64,000 nucleotides of DNA from UBA6115 sp040776985 (GTDB lineage: Bacteria > Bacillota > Clostridia > Christensenellales > Aristaeellaceae). Position 1 is the stretch's first letter. Each line of letters starts with the position of its first letter. The DNA is taken from contig JAXGZL010000001.1 in assembly GCA_040776985.1 (NCBI GenBank), positions 1,054,001 to 1,118,000 on the forward strand, in the 5' to 3' direction. A program made the translations under genes and the position numbers. This document shows, piece after piece, positions 1 to 8,177 of the stretch. The notes under the pieces were generated by a model. The model was given only the letters and a program-made list of their open reading frames with translations, was not told the origin of the DNA and did not search any database.

Positions 1-495
1 GTCATCGGCCTGGCTCCCAAAGGGGAGCCCGTTTCCTGCGGCGCGCCGGGCAGCCACGGCGGCAACATGGACAGCAGGATTCTGCGCCAGGGGACCACCC
101 TGTACCTGCCGGTGTTCCACGATGGCGCTTTCTTTGCGGTCGGTGATGTGCACGCTCTGATGGGAGACGGGGAAATCATGGTCACCGGCGTGGAGGTGCC
201 CGCCCGGGTGGTGCTGGTCTTTGATGTCATCAAAGGGCAGAGCATAGCGCATCCCATGGCGGAGGATGCCGCCTTTGTCTACACCCTTGCTTCCCATGAG
301 GACCTGATGACAGCCATCACCCTGGCCACAGACAGCATGAACCAGGTGATCAGGCGGCAGCTGGGGCTTTCGCTCAGCGAGGCGGGAATGCTGCAAAGCG
401 CCGTGGGCGATGTGCAGATCAGCCAGGTGGTGGACCCGCTGCTGACCGCGCGCTTTGCCATGCCCAAGGCTTATTTGAAAAAACTGTTTGACTGA
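1..495 (+). CDS. Acetamidase/formamidase family protein, C-terminal part
   Basis: The reading frame is open from base 1, so the gene starts outside the window and only its last 164 codons are here. The opening segment (IGLAPKGEPVSCGAPGSHGG, then NMD) is the conserved glycine- and cysteine-containing stretch of the FmdA/AmdA family, which hydrolyses short amides such as formamide or acetamide to ammonia and the acid. The following part carries the family's GDVHALMGDGE and TGVEVPA strands. The stop is 3 bp from the convergent nadD stop. Substrate cannot be told from this fragment. The family call is firm. Confidence 0.88.
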   Translation, partial: VIGLAPKGEPVSCGAPGSHGGNMDSRILRQGTTLYLPVFHDGAFFAVGDVHALMGDGEIMVTGVEVPARVVLVFDVIKGQSIAHPMAEDAAFVYTLASHEDLMTAITLATDSMNQVIRRQLGLSLSEAGMLQSAVGDVQISQVVDPLLTARFAMPKAYLKKLFD

Positions 496-498
496 TGA

Positions 499-1095
499 TC
501 AGCCTTGATATAAGCGGTTCTCTTGGATAAACGCTGCCACAGCCTTTGGCACCAGCGCTTTGATGTCATGTCCCTGCCGGATGGCCTCCCGCACCTGGCT
601 GGAGGAGATGGGCAGGCCCCGGGCCTTCAGCAGACGGCTGACCAGGCCGTATTCCCTGTTCAGCCGGGCCTGCTCCGCCCGCACCTCCTTCACCTGGTCC
701 CCTTCCCGCAGCACCACCAGCATGGTGCAAAGCTGGGCCACCTTCTCCGCGGTGCGCCAGGTGGGAAAGAGGAAGAGGGTGTCAGAGCCGATCAGATAGA
801 CCAGCTCCCGCCGGGGCTGTTCCTGTTTTAGGGCCAGCAGGCTGTCCACCGTGTAGGTGCGGCCCCGGCGCCTGATCTCCATGTCGGAGGCGATGAAGCG
901 CGGCTCCCCCTGGATGGCCAGGTTCACCATGTGCAGCCGGCTGGCGGCGGGGCAGTTGGGGGTTTTGTGGGGCGGGTCGCCGTCCGGAAGGAAGAGGATC
1001 TGGTCAAGCGCGGCCTCATCAAGGGCTGCCCCGGCCACATGCAGATGCCCCAGATGGATGGGGTCAAAGGTGCCGCCCATGATGCCCAGCTTCAT
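499..1095 (-). CDS. nadD: Nicotinate-nucleotide adenylyltransferase
   Basis: This 198-residue protein has the expected length for NadD, which joins nicotinate mononucleotide and ATP to make deamido-NAD. The N-terminal GGTFDPIHLGHL holds the nucleotidyltransferase signature with its HxGH-like motif, and the C-terminal ISSSQVREAIRQG is the second ATP-binding motif (ISSTxIR type). It lies head to head with nadE and pncB, so three steps of NAD synthesis and salvage are clustered here. The usual Bacillota neighbours yqeK and rsfS are absent. Confidence is high. Confidence 0.95.
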   Translation of the reverse strand: MKLGIMGGTFDPIHLGHLHVAGAALDEAALDQILFLPDGDPPHKTPNCPAASRLHMVNLAIQGEPRFIASDMEIRRRGRTYTVDSLLALKQEQPRRELVYLIGSDTLFLFPTWRTAEKVAQLCTMLVVLREGDQVKEVRAEQARLNREYGLVSRLLKARGLPISSSQVREAIRQGHDIKALVPKAVAAFIQENRLYQG

Positions 1096-1158
1096 GCCTG
1101 CCTCCTGATGTGAATGTGCCTATCCTGATCATACCCGCTTTCAGGCCCGCTTCTTCCC

Positions 1159-1187
1159 TTGTCAAACGGGCCCTGCCGGTTTATGAT
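1159..1187 (+). promoter_or_regulatory. Sigma-A-type promoter of nadE-pncB
   Basis: TTGTCA at 1159-1164 and TATGAT at 1182-1187 are separated by 17 bp. The predicted transcription start near 1194 rules out a nadE start at 1159 and supports the start at 1231/1234. Confidence 0.6.
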
Positions 1188-1233
1188 ATTTTTATCAGAG
1201 GCTTATATCAGGTGGCACAGGAGGTGGCAGGTG

Positions 1234-2982
1234 ATGGACCAGCGGGTGATGGCGCTGTCCCCGGCAGCAGGAAGGCCGGGGGATGTGGCGGGCAACGCGG
1301 CAGCCATCCGGCCAGCGCTTCAGGAGGCCAGGGCTGCAGGTTGCCAGCTGCTGGTGCTGCCGGAGCTTTGCCTTGCCGGCTGCACCGCGGGGGAGCTGCT
1401 GGCCCATCCGCTGGTGATAAAGGCCTGCTGGGAGGAGGCGTGGTCCCTCGCCCGGGAAGCCGCGGGCATGGCCCTGGCGCTGGGGCTGCCGGTGATGATT
1501 GAGGGGCAGGTCTATAACGCCGCGGCGGTCATCTGGGAAGGCGCGGTTCAGGGCCTGGTGCTCAAACGCAATTTGTCCTGGCAGGAGCGGCAGCTGTTCA
1601 GCCCCGGGGACCAGGTGGCGCTTTCCGGCTGGCCCTGCCCTGTCCATGTGGGGGATCAGGGGTATTTCACGCTGCCGGATGGCAGGCGGCTGCAGGTCTG
1701 CTTTCTGGATGACATAAAAAAAGCCGGCTCAGCGGAGTTGCTGGCGCTGATGGGGGCGCTGCCGGCGCGGGCTGGCGGCAGACAGTCCCTTCGGCACCGG
1801 CTGTCCGCCTGCCTGGGGGAGGCTGTGGGCGCCTGGGCCAACGCGGGCCTGGCGGAATCCAGCACCGACCAGGTGTATGACGGCCAGTGCCTGACGTTGG
1901 CCCGGGGCCTGGTGCTGCGTTCCTCCGCCCACTTTGGGGGGGAGGCCTATCCCTTTGCCCCGGACCCGCGGATGCCCTATGCGCCCCTGCCCGGGGCAGC
2001 CAGGGCGGCCTGGTGCCGGGAAGCGCTGGAGATCGCCGCCCAGGGGCTGGCCCTCCGGATGAAAAGGATTGGCGCCCGGGGCATCACCCTGGGCCTGTCC
2101 GGCGGGCTGGACTCCGCCATGGCGCTGCTGACGGCGCTTCGGGCCTTTGAGATCAACGGCCTGGACAGGGAGCAGCTGCTGGCTGTCTCCCTGCCCGCCT
2201 TTGGCACCAGCCACAAAACCCGGGGGAACGCGGAAAAGCTGCAGCGGGCCTGCGGTCTGGCGCCCCGGGAGATTGACATCACGGAAAGCGTCAGGCGCCA
2301 TTTTCAGGACATCGGGCATCCGGAGGACCTGCACAACGCGGTCTTTGAAAACGCCCAGGCCCGGGAGCGCACCCAGGTGCTGATGGATTTGGCCAACCAG
2401 ACAGGAGGCCTGATGATCGGCCCCGGGGACATGAGCGAGCTGGCCCTGGGATTTACCACCTATGGGGGCGACCACATGAGCATGTACGGGGTGAACGCGG
2501 GGCTGCCCAAGACCGCCATCCGGCTGATCGTGGCCCAGGCCGCGCAGGACACGGACAACAAAGCCCTGCAGGCAGTACTGCAGGACATCCTGGACACCCC
2601 CATCAGCCCGGAACTGATCCCGGGGGAGGGGGGCAGCATCCGGCAAAGGACGGAGGACATCCTGGGCCCCTACATCCTGAACGACTTTTTCCTCTTTCAC
2701 CTGCTGACACACCGCCTGGCGCCCGGGGAACTGCTGGAGAAAGCCCTGGCGGCCTTTGCCGGGGAGTTTGACAGGCAGGAGATTTTGCGCCACATGCGGG
2801 GCTTTTTCACCCGCTTTATCGCCAGCCAGTTTAAAAGAAGCTGCCTGACCGACGGGCCCCAGGTGCTGGGCCTGTCCCTGTCCCCCCGGGGCGGCCTGAC
2901 GCTTCCCTCGGACGCCTCATCCGCCCTCTTCACCACGGCCATTGACCAGTTGATCAAAGGAGAATCATCATGCGAAACCTGA
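1234..2982 (+). CDS. nadE: Glutamine-dependent NAD+ synthetase
   Basis: A nitrilase-type glutaminase domain (about residues 1-260) is followed by an NAD synthetase domain. The synthetase has the ATP pyrophosphatase loop LSGGLDSA and the conserved GPGDMSELALGFTTYGGDH stretch, so amidation of deamido-NAD is well supported. I chose ATG 1234 (GTG 1231 is possible) because AGGAGG lies 7-10 bp upstream and the promoter lies at 1159-1187. The glutaminase half is short and divergent: the Glu (LVLPELC) is kept, but the Lys loop is about four residues shorter than usual and the nucleophile motif reads VCFLDD instead of CEDLW. Glutamine use may be weak. It overlaps pncB by 13 bp. Confidence 0.93.
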   Translation: MDQRVMALSPAAGRPGDVAGNAAAIRPALQEARAAGCQLLVLPELCLAGCTAGELLAHPLVIKACWEEAWSLAREAAGMALALGLPVMIEGQVYNAAAVIWEGAVQGLVLKRNLSWQERQLFSPGDQVALSGWPCPVHVGDQGYFTLPDGRRLQVCFLDDIKKAGSAELLALMGALPARAGGRQSLRHRLSACLGEAVGAWANAGLAESSTDQVYDGQCLTLARGLVLRSSAHFGGEAYPFAPDPRMPYAPLPGAARAAWCREALEIAAQGLALRMKRIGARGITLGLSGGLDSAMALLTALRAFEINGLDREQLLAVSLPAFGTSHKTRGNAEKLQRACGLAPREIDITESVRRHFQDIGHPEDLHNAVFENAQARERTQVLMDLANQTGGLMIGPGDMSELALGFTTYGGDHMSMYGVNAGLPKTAIRLIVAQAAQDTDNKALQAVLQDILDTPISPELIPGEGGSIRQRTEDILGPYILNDFFLFHLLTHRLAPGELLEKALAAFAGEFDRQEILRHMRGFFTRFIASQFKRSCLTDGPQVLGLSLSPRGGLTLPSDASSALFTTAIDQLIKGESSCET

Positions 2983-4385
2983 CCATGCTCACCGATCTGT
3001 ATGAACTGACCATGCTCTCCGGCTACCGCCGGCACCAGATGGGCAACCGCCGGGCGGTGTTCTATATGTTCTATCGGGGCGGGATGGACATCAGCTACGC
3101 CGTGATGGCGGGCAATGCCCAGTTCAAGGAGTATATCCAGAACCTGCATTTTTCAGGCGAGGACATTGACTATCTGCGCAGCCTCAACATCTTTGAGGAG
3201 GGCTTTCTGGAAAGCCTGCGGGATTTCCGCTTTGAGGGGGACATTGACATCATGCCGGAGGGCACCCTGGTCTTCCCCGGGGAGCCCCTGGTGCGGGTGG
3301 AAGGGCCGCTTTCCCAGGCCCAGCTGATTGAAACCACAATGCTCAACCTGATCGGGCATCAGACCCTGATCGCCACCAAGGGCAACCGGGTAGCCCGGGC
3401 CGCCCAGGGGGACAAGGTGATGGAGTTTGGCCTGCGCCGCGCCCAGGGGCCGGACGCGGGGGTGCTGGGCGCCCGGGCGGCGGTGATCGGCGGCTGCCAC
3501 TCCACCAGCAATGTGATGGCGGGGCAGCGCTTTGGCATCCCTGTCAGCGGCACCCATGCCCACAGCTGGGTGATGAGCTTTGAGACGGAACTGGACGCCT
3601 TCCGGGCCTATGCGGAGGACTTCCCGGACAGCTGCCTGCTGCTGGTGGACACCTATGACACCCTGGGCTCCGGCGTCCCCAATGCCATCAAGGTGTTTGA
3701 AGAGGTGCGGGCGCGGGGCGGCAAGCCCCTGGGCATCCGCCTGGACTCCGGCGACCTGGCCTATCTCAGCAAAGAGGCCCGGAAGATGCTGGACGCGGCC
3801 GGCTTTACGGACACCATCATCGTGGCCTCCAACGACCTGGACGAGCATCTGATCCGCGACCTGAAGCTGCAGGGCGCCCGGATTGACCTGTGGGGCGTGG
3901 GCACCAAGCTGATCACCAGCGCCGGGCGCTATGCCCTGGGCGGGGTGTACAAGATGAGCGCCCTGGAGGAGCATGGCCAGATGGTGCCCAAGATGAAATT
4001 GTCTGATAACCCGGAGAAGATCACCCTCCCCGGCGCCCATGAGGTGTACAGGCTGTATGACAGGGACGGGAAGGCCATCGCCGACCTGATCACCCTGAAG
4101 GATGAGAACATTGACTTCACCCGGCCCCTCACCATCTTCCACCCCCAGGCCACCTGGAAGAAGATGCACCTGACGGAATACAGCGCCAGAAAGCTGCTGG
4201 AGCCCCTGTTCAGGCAGGGGAAGTATGTGGGGACCGACCGGACGCTGTCAGAGATCCAGGCATACCGGAAGAGGGAGGAGGCCAGTATCTGGGAGCAGCA
4301 CCTGCGCCTGGTGAACCCGGAGCCCTACAAGGTGGACCTGTCGGACAAGCTATGGGAGCTGAGAAAGCAGCTGATCCACGACTGA
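2970..4385 (+). CDS. pncB: Nicotinate phosphoribosyltransferase
   Basis: The 471-residue protein converts nicotinate and PRPP to nicotinate mononucleotide, the substrate of NadD. Visible family motifs are TDLYELTMLSGY at the N-terminus, the SGTHAHSWVMSF loop with the conserved His, RLDSGDLAYLS and WGVGTKL in the phosphate-binding barrel. AAAGGAGAATCATC before the ATG is a good ribosome binding site and lies inside the nadE 3' end, so the two genes are probably translationally coupled. A hairpin terminator follows at 4401-4428. Confidence 0.95.
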   Translation: MRNLTMLTDLYELTMLSGYRRHQMGNRRAVFYMFYRGGMDISYAVMAGNAQFKEYIQNLHFSGEDIDYLRSLNIFEEGFLESLRDFRFEGDIDIMPEGTLVFPGEPLVRVEGPLSQAQLIETTMLNLIGHQTLIATKGNRVARAAQGDKVMEFGLRRAQGPDAGVLGARAAVIGGCHSTSNVMAGQRFGIPVSGTHAHSWVMSFETELDAFRAYAEDFPDSCLLLVDTYDTLGSGVPNAIKVFEEVRARGGKPLGIRLDSGDLAYLSKEARKMLDAAGFTDTIIVASNDLDEHLIRDLKLQGARIDLWGVGTKLITSAGRYALGGVYKMSALEEHGQMVPKMKLSDNPEKITLPGAHEVYRLYDRDGKAIADLITLKDENIDFTRPLTIFHPQATWKKMHLTEYSARKLLEPLFRQGKYVGTDRTLSEIQAYRKREEASIWEQHLRLVNPEPYKVDLSDKLWELRKQLIHD

Positions 4386-4400
4386 GAAAAGAATACATGA

Positions 4401-4428
4401 AAAGAGCGCCTTTTTCCGGGCGCTCTTT
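4401..4428. terminator. Bidirectional terminator between pncB and phasin-like gene
   Basis: AAAGAGCGCC (4401-4410) and GGCGCTCTTT (4419-4428) form a perfect 10-bp stem with an 8-base loop. The arms supply A- and T-runs for both strands, which fits the convergent genes on each side. Confidence 0.8.
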
Positions 4429-4442
4429 CAAGTGGCGTAAAA

Positions 4443-4982
4443 TCAATACTCGGGGGGAACGTTCTGCTGGATGTGTTCGTTCATAAACTTGGTCTGCGCC
4501 TTGGCGGTGTTGATCTCGTCGTCCGGTGAGGTGGGGGAGGGGCGACGGCCTTCAGTGCCGGGGCGGTAGGAGTCCTCGTCCGCGTTCGGGTCAAAGGGTG
4601 AGTCGTGCACGCCGGGCATGCCGATGCCTTCTTCCCCGGTGAAAACGGGCTTTTCCCCTTCTTCAATCAGCCGGTAGAGCAGCTTGCGCTCTTCCTTGCT
4701 CATTTTCCGCACTTCCCGGGCCAGCTTCAGAAGGCGTTCCTTCTCTTCACGCACTTTTTCCTCGATTTCGTCCTCGGTGAAGGTGTCCTTCACCTTGTCC
4801 ACGGCCTTCTTGCCCAGTTCCACGGCGGATTGGAAGACGCCTTCGCCCTTTTGGGCCATGTTCTTGACTCCGTCGCTGTGGACGAACTCTTCAATGGCGT
4901 CTTTGGATTTCTCCACAGTGCTGCTGATGGCGCCCAGGCCTGCCATGATGATTTTTCTGATTTCCTGTTCGATTCCTGACAT
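4443..4982 (-). CDS. Phasin-like helical protein
   Basis: Translation from ATG 4982 gives 179 residues; AAGGAAGG lies 8-10 bp upstream, whereas the longer frame to 5033 has no such site. The N-terminal two thirds is amphipathic, charged and predicted all-helical, with alternating Lys/Glu (EKVREEKERLLKLAREVRKM). This resembles the phasin/PhaI-like polypeptides of Clostridia. The last 55 residues are acidic, rich in Pro and Asp, and probably disordered. No polyhydroxyalkanoate genes are nearby, so a granule role is not supported here. The family call is moderate and function is unknown. Confidence 0.6.
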   Translation of the reverse strand: MSGIEQEIRKIIMAGLGAISSTVEKSKDAIEEFVHSDGVKNMAQKGEGVFQSAVELGKKAVDKVKDTFTEDEIEEKVREEKERLLKLAREVRKMSKEERKLLYRLIEEGEKPVFTGEEGIGMPGVHDSPFDPNADEDSYRPGTEGRRPSPTSPDDEINTAKAQTKFMNEHIQQNVPPEY

Positions 4983-5175
4983 GACATTGCACCTTCCTTT
5001 CACCCCTATTATACCCGTCATCCGCTTAAACAATCAGGGACTGACAAGTGTTGCCAAAGGAACGCGCCCCTGTGTACCGGGCGCAATATGAGGGTATATT
5101 CATATCAGCCAAGCGGAAAGCGCGGCCCCGGCGTCAAAAGGCGCCCCAAAATGAGATTGAGAAGGAATGAAAACC

Positions 5176-5439
5176 ATGTCAAACATCACGCTGTATCACT
5201 TTGAAGGCTGCCCTGCCTGCAGCCATGCCAAGCACTGGATGAAGGAGCTGCGGACGGAAAAGCCAGAACTTAAGTCCGTGCTGGTGGAGATGGTGGATGT
5301 CCACAAAACCCGCCACTTCAACGCGCCTGAGTCCTTCACCTATGTCCCCACCTTCTTTGTGGACGGGAAAAAGGTGCTGGAAGGGGCGGTCTCCAAGGAG
5401 GAGATTGAGCAGGTGCTGCGCCAGGGGCTTCGCGCCTGA
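5176..5439 (+). CDS. Glutaredoxin/thioredoxin-fold protein with CPAC motif
   Basis: This is an 87-residue single-domain thioredoxin-fold protein. The redox motif CPAC follows the first strand (ITLYHFEGCPAC), and the cis-proline loop is TYVPTFFVDG, as in glutaredoxin-like disulfide oxidoreductases. GAAGGA at 5161-5166 is 9 bp from ATG 5176 but touches the in-frame ATG at 5167, so I prefer 5176. It is likely cytoplasmic, as no signal peptide is seen. It may be co-transcribed with the GlsB gene 51 bp downstream. The physiological partner is unknown. Confidence 0.8.
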   Translation: MSNITLYHFEGCPACSHAKHWMKELRTEKPELKSVLVEMVDVHKTRHFNAPESFTYVPTFFVDGKKVLEGAVSKEEIEQVLRQGLRA

Positions 5440-5490
5440 GTTTTCCGCTGGCCTGTAAAACCGGAACTTTGACTATGAAAGGGGAAAAAC

Positions 5491-5736
5491 ATGATTATTA
5501 ACCTGATTTTGTGGATTGCCTTTGGCGGGCTTGCCGGCTTTATCGGCAGCAAGCTGATGGGAAGCAGCAACAGCCTGATCACCAATGTGATCCTGGGCAT
5601 CATCGGAAGCGTCGTGGGCGGCTTTGTGGCCGGCTTCCTGGGCATATCCAACGAGGGCTTCAACCTGGTCTCCCTGCTGGTGGCCATCGCGGGCGCCTGC
5701 ATCGTGATCTGGTTTGCCCGGAAAATCAAAGCATAA
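5491..5736 (+). CDS. GlsB/YeaQ/YmgE family membrane protein
   Basis: This 81-residue hydrophobic protein has three predicted membrane segments and the glycine-rich pattern of the GlsB/YeaQ/YmgE (transglycosylase-associated) family: WIAFGGLAGFIGSKLMG, then ILGIIGSVVGGFVAGFLG. Members are stress-induced small membrane proteins of unknown activity. AAAGGGGAAAAAC precedes the ATG. The gene's terminator is split by repeat copy A directly downstream, so its transcript probably carries that element as a 3' tail. Confidence 0.88.
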   Translation: MIINLILWIAFGGLAGFIGSKLMGSSNSLITNVILGIIGSVVGGFVAGFLGISNEGFNLVSLLVAIAGACIVIWFARKIKA

Positions 5737-5750
5737 GGAAAACAACCCCT

Positions 5751-5776
5751 GAGGGCCGGACAAGCGCCGGCTCTTT
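5751..5776 (+). terminator. Gene-proximal copy of the duplicated terminator, copy A
   Basis: AGGGCCGG and CCGGCTCT can pair (8 bp, one G-T) around ACAAGCG. Only three T follow before the repeat element begins. It matches 5981-6006 at 25 of 26 positions. Confidence 0.75.
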
Positions 5777-5980
5777 GAGTGTCGACAAAGTGTCTACGGA
5801 CACTTTGTCGTTTAGGAGGAGCGGGCATTTTCGCTTGGGAGCTTGGCTCCCGGCCAGCGAAAATGCGTGGAATGCATTGCTACGCAATGCCCCGCCCGCC
5901 CGGCAAAGCCGGGCGATACGATTTCACTCAGAGGGCTGTGCCCTCTGAAACACCCCTTTGATATAGTTTGTCTACATTCT
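5777..5980 (+). repeat. Multi-hairpin terminator-associated repeat, copy A
   Basis: This 204-bp noncoding element contains five hairpins in a row: 5783-5794/5799-5810 (12 bp perfect, loop TACG); 5825-5835/5856-5866 (11 bp) enclosing GGGAGC/GCTCCC; 5874-5880/5884-5890; 5898-5904/5908-5914; and 5929-5936/5940-5947. A 33-base unpaired tail ends in GTCTACATTCT. The ends are imperfect inverted repeats: GAGTGTCGACAAA against GAATGTAGACAAA on the other strand. It differs from copy C at three positions. It is oriented with the upstream GlsB gene and bounded by duplicated terminator hairpins. See the findings for interpretation. Confidence 0.92.
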
Positions 5981-6006
5981 GAGGGCCGGACAAGCGCTGG
6001 CTCTTT
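5981..6006 (+). terminator. Distal copy of the duplicated terminator, copy A
   Basis: This is the same 26-bp hairpin as 5751-5776 with one C-to-T change that still pairs as G-T. It is followed by a run of six to seven T, so it is the likely functional end of the GlsB transcript. Confidence 0.75.
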
Positions 6007-6007
6007 T

Positions 6008-6778
6008 TTATTGCATATCCTGCCTGAGGACATCATAGATCATCAGGCTGGCGGCCACGGCGGCGTTCAGGGACTCCGCCCCGCCGGGCATGGGCAGTTT
6101 CAGCCGCAGGTCGGCAAGGGCCAGCGCCTCCGGGGAGAGGCCGGCCCCCTCATTGCCCACCAGCAGGCAGGTCTTTTCCGGGTAGGGCGAATGGCTGAAA
6201 AAGGGCCCGCCTTTCAGGTCGCCGGCGATCAGTTGATAGCCCTGATTCCGCAGCGCTGCCAGGGCCTCCGGCAGGGAGGGAACCTGGCAAACCGGCACCC
6301 GGAACACCGCCCCCATGGAAGCCCTGAGGGCCTTGGGGGAGAAGGGGTCCGCGCAGCCCGGGTCAATCAGCAGGCCGTCATGACCCGCCGCGTCTACTGT
6401 CCTTAAAATGGCCCCTACATTGCCCGGATCCTGCACCTGGTTTAAGGCCACCAGGCGGCGGCCCAGGCGGCTGAGGGGCACCGGATCCGGCAGGGGGCAG
6501 AGGGCCAGGATGTCCTGGGGAGTTTTGCTGTCGCTGATGACCTTGAGGACCTCAGCGCTCACCAGATAACAGGGCAGGTCACCATTCAGCCATCCGGCAT
6601 AACGGCCCTCGCTGTCCTGACGGATGATCAGCGCCTCCGCCCTGCCGGCGCCAAGGGCCTCCTGGCTCAGGTGCTCTCCCTCCGCCAAAAAACGCCCTTG
6701 GCTTGCGCGCCCGGAGGCGCTTTTCAGCTGCCGCCAGGCCTTCACCAGGGGGTTTTTAGTGCTGGTGATGATTTTCAA
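6008..6778 (-). CDS. SpoU/TrmH family RNA 2'-O-methyltransferase
   Basis: The 256-residue protein has an N-terminal RNA-binding (SpoU substrate-binding) domain starting KIITSTKNPLVKAWRQLKS and a C-terminal knotted SPOUT methyltransferase domain. The three SPOUT motifs are visible: LNQVQDPGNVGAILRT (motif 1), CLLVGNEGAGLSPE (motif 2) and LKLPMPGGAESLNAAVAASL (motif 3). It would transfer a methyl group from S-adenosylmethionine to a ribose 2'-OH, probably in 23S rRNA. The start overlaps the stop of the upstream gene by 4 bp (ATGA), so the pair is translationally coupled. Confidence 0.92.
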   Translation of the reverse strand: MKIITSTKNPLVKAWRQLKSASGRASQGRFLAEGEHLSQEALGAGRAEALIIRQDSEGRYAGWLNGDLPCYLVSAEVLKVISDSKTPQDILALCPLPDPVPLSRLGRRLVALNQVQDPGNVGAILRTVDAAGHDGLLIDPGCADPFSPKALRASMGAVFRVPVCQVPSLPEALAALRNQGYQLIAGDLKGGPFFSHSPYPEKTCLLVGNEGAGLSPEALALADLRLKLPMPGGAESLNAAVAASLMIYDVLRQDMQ

Positions 6779-8139
6779 AGCAGTTTCAGCGCCTGGGTCT
6801 GCTCCACCAGCATGGCCCGGAGGGCATCCACCGGCACCCCGCGGCTTCTGGCGTAGGGGAGGATGAAGGCGGCGGCCGCCAGGTCAAGGGGGGCGGCCTC
6901 CTCCCCAAAGAAGGCGTTGGCGTGGCGCAGGTAGCGCAACATGGCCTGCTTGATGGCAATGGGAAGGGGGGCGTCCAGGTCCGCCAGGCGGCGCTGCCAG
7001 GCCCGGAGGCGGCTTTCTGTGGCGGCGATCAGTTCCCCCGGGCTTTCCAGCAGCTGTTGCGTCAGCTGATCCCGGTTGAGGGGAAGGATGTCCTTCGCCT
7101 CCTGGGGCCAGGTGTCCTTTGCCTCCAGGCTGATGATGGGCCAGGGGGAGAGGGCGTAGGCGCGGGCCCTGGGGGCGTCCACCCCGTGATTTTGGGACAG
7201 AAACAGCTGCCCGGAGCCCAGGGTCAGGGCGGCGTCCTCCGCCTGCAGGCTGGCCTGCTGGCCCAGCAGACGGGCCAGCGTTTCCCCCAGGGTGAGCGCA
7301 TCCGCCACCACCGGGCAGGCCAATTGCACCCTGGGGAAGAGCAGCGCCAGCAGCAGCAGGTGCGCGGCCTGGTCCAGGCCGCAGTCAAAGCCTGCCTGGC
7401 TCAGCGCCTCCTCCGCCGCCTGGGCGGCCTGCTTCAAATCATTCTGGGGGATCAGCAAAGGTTGCTTGCGCCGGAAGAACAGGTCCGCCAGGGAGCGCAG
7501 GGAGGCGCCCGGCGTTTCCGCGGCTGTCTTTTCCTTTTCTGGCGTTACTTCTTTTGAGATGTCGCTTTCGCCGGCCTCCGGGGATTCCTCCGGCCAGTAG
7601 AACAGGCGGTGCTGGCTGTCCGGCATCGGCACCAGGAACAGCCGGTCGCAGTCCGGCGGCAGGGACTGGGGCGCGTCCTGGCCCTCCTCGTCCTGGCTGG
7701 CATAGGGGCCAGTGATGAAGCCGCCGCTCCTCACATAATACCGGGGGGTCAGCGCGCGCTGGCGGCTGTCCTCCTTGCCCACCACCTCATACACCAGGTC
7801 ATCCGGCAATGCCTTGATGGCGTCCGAATAGACGATGTAGCGGTTGGATTCCCCCCGGGAGGGGGCATAGTTGCGGTTTTGCCGCACCTTGCCCTGGCTT
7901 TGCGCGGGGGAGCGGAAGTCCATCAGGCAGAGGCTGCCCAGGCTTTTCATGCGCTCTTTAAAATTGTGCTGCTCCTGGCGGTCCGGGGCGATCCGTAAAT
8001 AGCCGTGGTCCCGGTAGGCCGCGATGTCCGCCCCGGATAAAAGGCCCTGGGAAAAAAGCAGGGGCCGCACCCGGAAGAGCGTGCGCTGGGTGTTGTCCTC
8101 CTCCAGATAGGCTAAAATGCGATGACCTGATAAATCCAT
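6775..8139 (-). CDS. Conserved hypothetical protein, co-translated with SpoU methyltransferase
   Basis: This is a 454-residue soluble protein that I cannot place in a family. The N-terminus (SGHRILAYLEEDNTQRTLFR) looks like a compact beta-rich domain. Residues about 190-215 are acidic and Lys/Glu-rich, like a linker. The C-terminal half is helical and rich in Ala, Leu and Gln. There is no signal peptide, membrane segment or catalytic signature. AGGAAGG lies 6 bp before the ATG, and a promoter lies at 8178-8206. The 4-bp overlap with the RNA methyltransferase suggests a joint role in RNA or ribosome biology, but this is context only. Confidence 0.75.
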   Translation of the reverse strand: MDLSGHRILAYLEEDNTQRTLFRVRPLLFSQGLLSGADIAAYRDHGYLRIAPDRQEQHNFKERMKSLGSLCLMDFRSPAQSQGKVRQNRNYAPSRGESNRYIVYSDAIKALPDDLVYEVVGKEDSRQRALTPRYYVRSGGFITGPYASQDEEGQDAPQSLPPDCDRLFLVPMPDSQHRLFYWPEESPEAGESDISKEVTPEKEKTAAETPGASLRSLADLFFRRKQPLLIPQNDLKQAAQAAEEALSQAGFDCGLDQAAHLLLLALLFPRVQLACPVVADALTLGETLARLLGQQASLQAEDAALTLGSGQLFLSQNHGVDAPRARAYALSPWPIISLEAKDTWPQEAKDILPLNRDQLTQQLLESPGELIAATESRLRAWQRRLADLDAPLPIAIKQAMLRYLRHANAFFGEEAAPLDLAAAAFILPYARSRGVPVDALRAMLVEQTQALKLL

Positions 8140-8177
8140 TGGAAACCTTCCTGTTTCATAATATGGTTCTTTTCATT

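Noticed and set aside
1729..2793. 354-residue ORF antisense to nadE
   Set aside because: Overlaps a firm synthetase domain; no start signal or recognisable domain.
5779..5961. Conserved 60-residue ORF inside repeat copies A and C (and similar frames in B and D)
   Set aside because: It starts without a ribosome binding site, spans palindromic DNA and is disrupted in the expanded copy. Conservation is explained by the nucleotide element. A peptide cannot be fully excluded.
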